Of a stretch of 17,254 nt of DNA, positions 8,521 through 13,933 are shown in pieces (within the stretch, counting starts at the first letter, position 1; each line of letters starts with the position of its first letter). The position numbers and the translations under genes are program-made. The stretch spans positions 16,282 through 33,535 of the forward strand of contig DHAI01000018.1 of NCBI GenBank assembly GCA_002397355.1, read 5' to 3'. Source of the stretch: Ruminococcaceae bacterium UBA4958. GTDB taxonomy: Bacteria; Bacillota; Clostridia; Oscillospirales; Acutalibacteraceae. Under the pieces are notes generated by a model. It worked only from the letters and a program-made list of their open reading frames with translations, ran no database searches and was not told where the DNA came from.

Positions 8521-9037
8521 ACGGCTTTCCGCCTTCTTTCCTGCCGGTTCGCCGTGGCCGCTTGCCATTATCATGATTATACACTACCGCGCGGTGGTGT
8601 TTCAAGCTTTTTTTCCGCTTTTGAATCCGTTTCCGCATAAAATTGGCAAAACGGCGCATCCGTTTCCCGAGTTTTGCCGCGCCCAGGCGCAGCTTCCTTC
8701 CAACCGGATCGAAAACCCTCCGGTACAGGAAAGAAAAGATTTTGTGAAAAACATAAACCGAAGCGCGGCCGACCGTCCCCCGCCACAGGAACCAGCCCAG
8801 CGCCTCCCCCAAAAAGAGGAAAAAGCGCAGCTCGCCGAACGAGACGCTCAGATCCGCAAGGAAGCTGATGCAGGCGGCGAGCGCCATATAGATAAAATCC
8901 TGAAGGAAGACGGCCCTGCGCCCAGAGCGGAACATCTCCCGCCAGACAAGCAGAAAATCGTAAATCACGCTGAGCAGCACGCCGAGCACGAAGAACACGA
9001 GAAAACCGAAGCTCTGGGCCGAGAGGCTGCTGATCAC
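8291..9037 (-). CDS. yabQ: Spore-cortex protein YabQ, 248-codon frame overlapping divIC
   Basis: YabQ is a membrane protein of the mother cell/forespore needed for spore cortex formation in Bacillus. Three hydrophobic segments are seen at about 9-32, 43-66 and 71-88, with the family-like LGVLLSVIYDFLLVWREMFR and FLQDFIYMALAACISFL. A very basic tail follows (RMRRFANFMRKRIQKRKKSL). The start is GTG at 9037, preceded by GTGAGGCGGC, 14 bases after yabP. From about residue 153 the frame reads through the divIC promoter and on to 8291 inside divIC, giving a tail rich in Arg, Pro and Ala that looks like out-of-frame translation. A run of seven A (minus strand, 8614-8608) is a likely indel site: one base fewer stops the frame at once, one more stops it at 8577. 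Identity is firm and the 3' end is doubtful. Confidence 0.82.
   Translation of the reverse strand: MISSLSAQSFGFLVFFVLGVLLSVIYDFLLVWREMFRSGRRAVFLQDFIYMALAACISFLADLSVSFGELRFFLFLGEALGWFLWRGTVGRASVYVFHKIFSFLYRRVFDPVGRKLRLGAAKLGKRMRRFANFMRKRIQKRKKSLKHHRAVVYNHDNGKRPRRTGRKEGGKPYEIDRRKKIQKKRPASPRHFRLFRLHPRPADPAADVDPRKKAAARRHGAADSDPGNPERRPEKRLAERRGRQRQLY
8576..8605 (-). promoter_or_regulatory. Sigma-A-type promoter for divIC, with a palindrome in the spacer
   Basis: On the minus strand TTGAAA (8605-8600), 18 bp and a perfect TATAAT (8581-8576) are seen. The spacer and its edges (8581-8600) form a 20-bp palindrome ACACTACCGCGCGGTGGTGT with 9 of 10 pairs matched, a candidate operator. It would let divIC and the S1 gene be expressed vegetatively, while yabP and yabQ upstream are expected to be sporulation-specific. 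Confidence 0.65.
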
Positions 9038-9051
9038 GCCGCCTCACTCCC

Positions 9052-9357
9052 TCATTTGAAAAGCCTGGAAAACGCCCCGCCCCCGGAGGAACGGTTTTCC
9101 GTGTACGCCACCGAAGTGATCTCCCCGTCCAGCGTGAGGTCCCCGGTTTCCAGGTTCAGCTTGTCGATGTGCAGGTTGGAGCCGCGAACGGTCAGGTTGC
9201 CGAGGTCCGTCGAAGCGACGACCGCCTCCCCGTTAAAGCCCTCCACATTGGAAACGCCCGTGGCGGTAAGGGTTTTCCGGTTCTCGATGATCAGGCTGTG
9301 CGGCATTTTCGCGCTCTTCTGGTCCGCTTTCGGCTGTTCCTGCTTCCGTTCGCTCAT
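9052..9357 (-). CDS. yabP: Sporulation protein YabP, 101 aa
   Basis: This is a YabP/YqfC-family protein (PF07873) used in spore development. The core reads PHSLIIENRKTLTATGVSNV, then a string of short beta strands (GEAVVASTDLGNLTVRGSNL, HIDKLNLETGDLTLDGEITS), typical of the family's beta-rich fold that assembles at the forespore envelope. The first 18 residues are hydrophilic and unconserved. GGAGGAGG lies 7 bases before the ATG. A candidate sigma-E promoter is upstream at 9391-9419. yabQ follows 14 bases downstream, so the pair is cotranscribed, as in Bacillus. Confidence 0.95.
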   Translation of the reverse strand: MSERKQEQPKADQKSAKMPHSLIIENRKTLTATGVSNVEGFNGEAVVASTDLGNLTVRGSNLHIDKLNLETGDLTLDGEITSVAYTENRSSGGGAFSRLFK

Positions 9358-9390
9358 GGATGATCCTCCTCCCGCATTCTTCCTGCATCA

Positions 9391-9419
9391 TTTCTATGCG
9401 GGCAACGGGGGACATATAC
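9391..9419 (-). promoter_or_regulatory. Candidate sigma-E promoter for yabP-yabQ
   Basis: On the minus strand GTATATG (9419-9413), 14 bp and CATAGAAA (9398-9391) resemble the mother-cell sigma-E consensus (about KMATATT, 13-15 bp, CATACANT), with 6 of 8 matches in the -10. It sits correctly ahead of the yabP ribosome binding site. yabP and yabQ belong to the sigma-E regulon in Bacillus subtilis, which makes the match more credible. Confidence 0.45.
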
Positions 9420-9458
9420 TCACAACTGCAAGGCCGGAAGCGACTTTTCCCCCGGATC

Positions 9459-9719
9459 TCAGGCCGAAGGCCCGTCTTCGGAAAGGATCTCGTAAAGCGA
9501 GGAAGCGCCGGCCTTGGTGGCGTATTCGTCCACCCCCAGCACCTTCGCGCTGACGCGGCGCGCCCCGAGGGAAATCGAGATCACGTCGCCGGGCTTCACT
9601 TCATACGATGCGCGCGCGGGGCGGCCGTTCACCGCAACCCGGCCGGAATCGCAGGCCTCGTTGGCTATGGTGCGTCGCTTCATCAGACGCGAAACTTTCA
9701 GGTACTTGTCCAGTCTCAT
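9459..9719 (-). CDS. rqcP: RqcP (YabO), S4-domain ribosome quality-control factor, 86 aa
   Basis: This is a small S4 RNA-binding protein that binds the obstructed 50S subunit with RqcH and keeps the peptidyl-tRNA placed during C-terminal alanine tailing of stalled chains. The S4 signature spans residues 1-60: MRLDKYLKVSRLMKRRTIAN, EACDSGRVAVNGRPARASYE, VKPGDVISISLG. Length is typical. AGAAAGGA lies about 11 bases before the ATG. It stands between HU and yabP, the position of yabO in Bacillus. rqcH is not in the window. Confidence 0.95.
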   Translation of the reverse strand: MRLDKYLKVSRLMKRRTIANEACDSGRVAVNGRPARASYEVKPGDVISISLGARRVSAKVLGVDEYATKAGASSLYEILSEDGPSA

Positions 9720-9796
9720 TTGTTACGGAATCCTTTCTCCATCCGGCGGGAAAACCGGCCGATCCCAGTCACGGCCGAAACGGGAAACAATCAGCG

Positions 9797-9828
9797 GGGC
9801 CGCGGCAAAGCACACCTCGCCGCGGCCC
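9797..9828 (-). terminator. Hairpin between HU and rqcP
   Basis: A perfect 10-bp stem GGGCCGCGGC / GCCGCGGCCC with a 12-base loop lies 26 bases after the HU stop. On the minus strand it is followed by CGCTGATTGTTTCC, a poor T-tract. It may end part of the HU transcript while letting some readthrough reach rqcP, which has no obvious promoter of its own. Confidence 0.55.
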
Positions 9829-9853
9829 ACAAGGAAGGGAAACTTTCGCCGAT

Positions 9854-10132
9854 CTACTTGGAAGCCGCGGCATCCTTGAACACTTTCCCGGCTTTAAAGG
9901 CGGGAACGCGGGACGCGGGAATCGTAATGGGGGTATTCGTTCTCGGGTCGCGTCCCTGGCGCGCGCTGCGGCTGTGGAGCTCAAAGGTCCCAAAGCCGAC
10001 GATCTGCACTCTTTCGTCTTTCGCCACGGATTCGACGATCGTGTCGAACAGGGCATTGACGGCCTTGTCGGCGTCCTTCTTGGATATTTCGGCCTTATCG
10101 GCCACGGCGGAAATCAGCTCGGTCTTATTCAT
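9854..10132 (-). CDS. HU-family DNA-binding protein, 92 aa
   Basis: This is the dimeric nucleoid protein that bends DNA. MNKTELISAVADKAEISKKD and the helical N-terminus are followed by VQIVGFGTFELHSRSARQGR (about 43-62) and the DNA-gripping arm RDPRTNTPITIPASRVPAFK (61-80), then the C-terminal helix FKAGKVFKDAAASK. Length and all landmarks are canonical for HU rather than IHF. GGAGGTATAAAAAAT precedes the ATG. The long leader upstream (10133-10548) carries repeats described separately. In many Clostridia HU stands at this place, just before rqcP. Confidence 0.97.
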   Translation of the reverse strand: MNKTELISAVADKAEISKKDADKAVNALFDTIVESVAKDERVQIVGFGTFELHSRSARQGRDPRTNTPITIPASRVPAFKAGKVFKDAAASK

Positions 10133-10548
10133 ATTTTTTATACCTCCGATTTTTTATTATTCACCAGCAAACGCTGAGAATTTCAAAAGATCCGGTTCCC
10201 AGGGAACTGTTTTCAAAATCCGGAAAGATCTTTCAAAGTTCCCGGAAAGCGTCTGTCCGGACGCCGGCGGTGCCTTCCGCGGCAGAGGAAACGGGCTTTC
10301 CGGAATACCCGGCCGCCCTTTTCCGCGCATGGACCGCCGGAAAAGCGCAACATCTCCCTGAAAAAACGGAATACACATCGGAAACGGCCGCGCTCCAGCA
10401 GTGATTCTCAGTGCATTTCACGTGAGCGGAGAGTTCTCGCCTCATGCAAGGAAGTTTGCGGGAATCCACACATCCATAGCTTTCCTTCCGCTCACGGCCG
10501 CAATACGCAGAAGCACTGAAATCCAGGAAGTGGAATACCGCCATTATT
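10133..10548. other. Long intergenic region between the spoVB-like gene and HU, with short repeats
   Basis: No credible gene is seen. A 103-codon minus-strand frame (10544-10233) has no good ribosome binding site and unconvincing composition. Three imperfect direct repeats of TTTCAAA-N(2-4)-CCGG begin at 10181, 10211 and 10231 (plus-strand reading). A 13-bp palindrome GTTCCCAGGGAAC lies between the first two (about 10195-10207). CTTTTCC/GGAAAAG form a distant inverted pair at about 10318-10345. The HU promoter must lie here: TTGAAA (10186-10181) with AATAAT (10161-10156) on the minus strand is possible, but the 19-bp spacing is long. Confidence 0.5.
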
Positions 10549-12315
10549 CTACCTTATCCAATTGTGTTTTTCAAGTATTTTCAGGATTTTTTGTCCCTTC
10601 GGGAGCATGGATATGTCGTTCTTGTTCAGCGCGTGGAACCACAGGATGCATATTCCATACAGGACGACTGCAATCAGCATGGCGGCGCAGACCGCAATCT
10701 TCGGGGAGATAAAGGAAATCGCGGCGCGATAGAGCAGCCACGAGGCGCCGATGGAAAGGACCGCGGCCAGGAACGGCTTGAACAGGATCGCAAAATAGTT
10801 CAGGCGGACCTTCGTCACGCGCCGGAGAAGATAAAGCGCCATCACGCAGGTGAGAAGATAGCACACCAGCGTGCCGGTTCCGGCCCCAAGCACATTGATC
10901 TGCGGAATGCCGACGAGGATATAGTTCAGGACGATCTTGATCGCGAGGCCGACGGCGACGAGCTTGACGGGGATGTCCAGGCGGCCGACCGCCTGAAGCA
11001 TGCTGTCCACCGGGGTTTCCGTCGCGGCGAACGTGGACGCAACGCCCAGAAGCATGAGGATGTGGCCGATGATGTACGGCGCCTGGTCGGCGCTCGGGTA
11101 AATCAGCGAAGCGATCGGCATGGCGAAAACGGAGAGCCCGATGCCGCTCGGGATGGTAATCAGCGTAACGGTGCGCAGCACGGATTCCATGCTGCGGCGG
11201 ATGCGCACTTTGTCACCGCTCGTCCACGCCTCCGTCACATTCGGCAGGGCGCTGACGCCGAACGCCTGCGTAAAGGCCGGCACAAGCAGGAAAAGGCTCG
11301 ACGCGCTGCCGAAGCAACCCCACAGGAACGAGGCAAGGTTCGAAGAGGTAAGAAATTCCTTCGGGATGATGTTCTCATACATCTTCATCAGCGCGGAGGC
11401 GTCCGTGGAAAGCAGATCGCCGATCCGTCTCTGCAGAAGGGTGCTGTCCACAAGGGAGGAAAGGTTGATGACGAGGGAGCCGAGGGCGACGGGGATCGCC
11501 GTGTGAAAGAGCTTGGAAGCCGTTTTGCCCATCGAAAGCGGCCGGGGCGCGCCCGCAAGCATCTCGCGGGTGATGCCGTCGCCGTTGCGCTTGTGGTAGA
11601 CAAGCAGAAACAGGAATCCGAAAAATCCGCCCAGCGTCACGCCGAAAATCGCGCCGGCGGCGGCATAGGGCAGCGTGGCGATCTTCGCGTATTTCTCATT
11701 TGCAACCTGGACGCCGTAAACCGTCCCGCTTGCCGCAAATTCCTTCAGGCCGGAATTGACGATCACGATGGCCGCGGTCAGGCCGAAAACCAGCTTGCAG
11801 AACGACTCGACGACCTCGGAAATCGCCGTGGGGGTCATGTTCCGCAGGCCCTCGTAATACCCGCGGTAAATGGACATCATGCTGGCGAAGAACGCCGCGG
11901 GCGCGATGGCGTAGATCGCCGGCATGGTGCTTTGCACGCTGACGTGCATCACATTCTGGACATACGGGCGGGCGCAGAGCAGCATAAAGCCGGTGGACAG
12001 AAAGCCGAGAATGAGGAAAATGCGGATCGAGGCCCTGTGGATCTGCCGGATATCGCGGTAGCGGCCGCGGTAGTAGTTTTCGGAGACAAGGCGGGAAATC
12101 GCAATCGGGAAGCCCGCCGTCGCTATGCTGAACATGGGCGTGTAAAGCGTATACGCCGTGCCAAAGTAGCCGGTGCCAAGAGAGGTAATCACCCAGGAAA
12201 GAGGTATCTTATAGATAAAGCCGAGCACTTTTTCGATCGCGATCGCAACGACGAGGATCAGTGCCCCATGCAGAAAGCTCTGGCGCTGCATTCTGCGCCC
12301 TTTTCTCCGTTCCAT
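10549..12315 (-). CDS. SpoVB-like polysaccharide/lipid flippase, 588 aa
   Basis: This is a multi-pass membrane transporter of the MOP superfamily (PF01943 / MurJ-SpoVB group) that would flip a lipid-linked sugar, probably a cortex or cell-wall precursor, across the membrane. The N-terminus reads GALILVVAIAIEKVLGFIYK, with GTGYFGTAYTLYTPMFSIAT, AGFPIAISRLVSENYYRGRY and SIYRGYYEGLRNMTPTAISE further on; these motifs are typical of SpoVB. About 12-14 hydrophobic segments follow through LVCYLLTCVMALYLLRRV to the end. The frame is open 101 codons further upstream over another gene, but the ATG at 12315 has AGGAG seven bases before it and the correct family N-terminus. A start 8 codons later (12291) is possible. 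Position ahead of HU, rqcP and yabP fits spoVB (yabM) synteny. A large hairpin occupies its leader. Confidence 0.9.
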   Translation of the reverse strand: MERRKGRRMQRQSFLHGALILVVAIAIEKVLGFIYKIPLSWVITSLGTGYFGTAYTLYTPMFSIATAGFPIAISRLVSENYYRGRYRDIRQIHRASIRIFLILGFLSTGFMLLCARPYVQNVMHVSVQSTMPAIYAIAPAAFFASMMSIYRGYYEGLRNMTPTAISEVVESFCKLVFGLTAAIVIVNSGLKEFAASGTVYGVQVANEKYAKIATLPYAAAGAIFGVTLGGFFGFLFLLVYHKRNGDGITREMLAGAPRPLSMGKTASKLFHTAIPVALGSLVINLSSLVDSTLLQRRIGDLLSTDASALMKMYENIIPKEFLTSSNLASFLWGCFGSASSLFLLVPAFTQAFGVSALPNVTEAWTSGDKVRIRRSMESVLRTVTLITIPSGIGLSVFAMPIASLIYPSADQAPYIIGHILMLLGVASTFAATETPVDSMLQAVGRLDIPVKLVAVGLAIKIVLNYILVGIPQINVLGAGTGTLVCYLLTCVMALYLLRRVTKVRLNYFAILFKPFLAAVLSIGASWLLYRAAISFISPKIAVCAAMLIAVVLYGICILWFHALNKNDISMLPKGQKILKILEKHNWIR

Positions 12316-12344
12316 CGCAGCACTCCTATCACCCAGTGTGTCGG

Positions 12345-12388
12345 TTCCCGGCAGGGCCGCGGGATTCGCCGCGCGGCCCTGCCGGGAA
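12345..12388. repeat. 17-bp perfect GC-rich inverted repeat in the spoVB-like leader
   Basis: TTCCCGGCAGGGCCGCG (12345-12361) and its exact complement (12372-12388) enclose a 10-base loop. No T-run follows on either side, so it is not a canonical terminator. It starts about 30 bases upstream of the spoVB-like ATG and would be in the 5' leader if transcription begins upstream. Confidence 0.7.
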
Positions 12389-12403
12389 ACAGGGCTTGCA
12401 AAA

Positions 12404-12433
12404 GAAAAGGAGAGAGGGTTCTCTCTCCTTTTC
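12404..12433 (-). terminator. Rho-independent terminator of the zinc-ribbon gene
   Basis: The perfect 13-bp stem GAAAAGGAGAGAG / CTCTCTCCTTTTC with a 4-base loop is followed on the minus strand by TTTG. It lies 22 bases after the stop of the zinc-ribbon gene and separates it from the spoVB-like gene. Confidence 0.85.
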
Positions 12434-12454
12434 CAGATCGGTTTCCGACTGAAA

Positions 12455-12892
12455 TCACTCGTCGTCCGGCTTGCAGCAGGATTCCCCGCCGGCAGGCTCC
12501 TCTTTCGCGGCGGGAGCCACGGGAGGCTTCTCCTCGGAAAGCTTGTGGCCGCACTTCGTGCAGAACGCCGCGTCCTGGGGGTTTTCCTGCCCGCAGTAGC
12601 CGCAGACGACCTTCGCATGGGCGGCGGCGAGCTGCGCGTTCACAGCTTCCAGCTGCTCCAGCAGGTCGCTGATGTCAGCGGAAGCGGACTCGATCGCGGC
12701 CGACGGATCGATCCCGCTCTTATGGGCGGAGTAGACGTCGCGGCCGAGCGCCTGAAATCTCTGGGAGATCTCGCCGTTCAGGTCGGCAGCGCTGAGTCGA
12801 AGCTTGGAAAGATCAACCAGTTCGCTGGCTTTTCTTCCGACCGCGTTGGCGGCGGACTTCGCGTTGACTAACACATCGTCGAACATTCCCAT
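12455..12892 (-). CDS. Zinc-ribbon protein with helical N-terminus, 145 aa
   Basis: Residues 1-95 are predicted helical (MFDDVLVNAKSAANAVGRKA, then SADISDLLEQLEAVNAQLAA as a short coiled coil). A zinc ribbon VCGYCGQENPQDAAFCTKCG follows, with Cys at 97, 100, 111 and 114. The tail is acidic and Pro/Ala-rich and ends in a vicinal Cys pair (ESCCKPDDE). Proteins with this layout are common in Clostridia and are annotated only as zinc-ribbon domain proteins; the function is unknown. It has no membrane segment. The frame is open to 12925, but the ATG at 12892 is chosen because AAAGGAG lies 9 bases before it and the upstream part overlaps a -10 box. It is a monocistronic unit with one or two promoters and a strong terminator. 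Confidence 0.88.
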   Translation of the reverse strand: MGMFDDVLVNAKSAANAVGRKASELVDLSKLRLSAADLNGEISQRFQALGRDVYSAHKSGIDPSAAIESASADISDLLEQLEAVNAQLAAAHAKVVCGYCGQENPQDAAFCTKCGHKLSEEKPPVAPAAKEEPAGGESCCKPDDE

Positions 12893-12913
12893 AACGACAC
12901 GCTCCTTTACATG

Positions 12914-12942
12914 ATTATACTTCATCAGGCAGTCAATAATAA
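12914..12942 (-). promoter_or_regulatory. Possible proximal promoter of the zinc-ribbon gene
   Basis: TTATTA (12942-12937), 17 bp and TATAAT (12919-12914) are seen on the minus strand. The -10 is perfect but the -35 is weak. Initiation would be only a few bases upstream of the AAAGGAG site. Confidence 0.4.
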
Positions 12943-12946
12943 CCGG

Positions 12947-12975
12947 ATTATAGCATGAAAGGCGAAAAATAGCAA
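12947..12975 (-). promoter_or_regulatory. Distal sigma-A-type promoter of the zinc-ribbon gene
   Basis: TTGCTA (12975-12970), 17 bp and TATAAT (12952-12947) are seen on the minus strand, placed immediately after the stop codon of the uridine-kinase-like gene. Its start would be about 45-50 bases before the ATG. Together with the site at 12914-12942 it forms a tandem pair of TATAAT boxes 33 bp apart. Confidence 0.6.
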
Positions 12976-12976
12976 C

Positions 12977-13933
12977 TCATTCCGCTCCGCCGCCGATAAA
13001 TTCCCGGATCATGGACGTCCCCGGAACCAGCGCGCGGTCGATCGGCTCAATGCCGGCAAGGCCTTCCGCAAGGCGCCGCGCCTCCGCCCTGTTCGGGCTG
13101 TCCGCCGGAACGGTGCGCAGCAGCCCGATCGCCTGGTCCCGCAGCACGCAGAGCTCATACGCGTGAAAGGAATTGACCGTCACGTCGGCGTCCTTTCGGA
13201 AGGGCTTGATATACCTGCGCTCGCCCCGCATGACGTTCGGCCACATGGAAAGCGTGGTGTCCGGGCCGGTCTGGCGGAAGTTGAAATCGCGCACGATGCG
13301 GCGGACCAGGCGGATCTCGTCCGGGCTGAGCAGCACGCCGCGGCGGTCCACCACCCCCTGCTTCACGCTGATATAGACGCGCTTCCGGCGCACGTCCGGC
13401 AGCGAGTCGACCAGCTCCGGATTCAGCGCGTGGATGCCCTCCACCACGGCGACCTCCCGGTCCTGCAGAACAACCCGCCTGCGGTGGGGGTAGCGCACGT
13501 GCCGCTCAAAATCGAAGACCGGCATCTCGCAGCGCCCCTGCTCCGCCAGGCCGCACAGGCAGCGGCGAATTTCCTCCGCGTCGAGCGCCTCGAGGCACTC
13601 GTAGTCGTGCTTCCCGTCCGGAAGCAGCGGCGCCAGCCCTTCGCCCAGATAAAAATCGTCCAGCGAGATGCTCTCGCTCCCGACGCCGAGCGATCTGAGC
13701 GCTTTTTCCAGCAGGTGCGCCGTGGTGGTCTTCCCGCTGCTGGAAGGGCCCGCCAGCATGACGAGGCGGCACAGCGGCTCTTCCCCCGCGATCCGGCGCG
13801 CGATGGCCCTGATGTCGTCGTGGTAGCCTTCCTCCGAGCGGCGGATGAAATTTTCCGGATCTTCCCGCGCCGCGCGGTTGATTTCCTCCGCGCTGTTGCG
13901 GTAGGCGGTATACTCAGCCGCCGGCTGTTCCAT
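12977..13933 (-). CDS. Uridine kinase-like P-loop nucleoside kinase, 318 aa
   Basis: This is a P-loop kinase of the uridine kinase / phosphoribulokinase family, predicted to phosphorylate a nucleoside with ATP or GTP. About 55 residues of unassigned N-terminus precede the Walker A loop AGPSSSGKTTTAHLLEKALR (61-80). SISLDDFYLG follows, where DDFY is the family's catalytic/substrate box. Next come the acidic EALDAEEIRR segment, PVFDFERHVRYP, VVEGIHALNPEL (Walker B-like strand) and the Arg-rich LID RRIVRDFNFRQTGPDTTLSM. Clostridial relatives often carry a TGS domain ahead of this kinase in a protein of about 550 aa; here there is no room for one. The start at 13933 overlaps the end of hemZ by 20 bases with no good ribosome binding site, so translation is probably coupled to hemZ. 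Confidence 0.88.
   Translation of the reverse strand: MEQPAAEYTAYRNSAEEINRAAREDPENFIRRSEEGYHDDIRAIARRIAGEEPLCRLVMLAGPSSSGKTTTAHLLEKALRSLGVGSESISLDDFYLGEGLAPLLPDGKHDYECLEALDAEEIRRCLCGLAEQGRCEMPVFDFERHVRYPHRRRVVLQDREVAVVEGIHALNPELVDSLPDVRRKRVYISVKQGVVDRRGVLLSPDEIRLVRRIVRDFNFRQTGPDTTLSMWPNVMRGERRYIKPFRKDADVTVNSFHAYELCVLRDQAIGLLRTVPADSPNRAEARRLAEGLAGIEPIDRALVPGTSMIREFIGGGAE

Noticed and set aside
10181..10250. CRISPR array or replication iterons
   Set aside because: There are only three short imperfect repeats with unequal spacing, no spacers of constant length, no cas genes and no dnaA or rep gene nearby.
10233..10544. 103-codon minus-strand frame in the HU upstream gap
   Set aside because: There is only a marginal AAGG before the ATG, Cys/Ser/Arg-rich unconvincing composition and no recognisable family. 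I could not support it as a gene.
12316..12618. 101-codon N-terminal extension of the spoVB-like gene
   Set aside because: It crosses a terminator and overlaps the zinc-ribbon gene. AGGAG and the family N-terminus point to 12315.
10564..12672. 702-codon open frame on the plus strand opposite the spoVB-like gene
   Set aside because: It is the antisense shadow of a GC-rich gene. The translation is dominated by Arg, Asp, Gly and His, with no domain, and it has no ribosome binding site or promoter.
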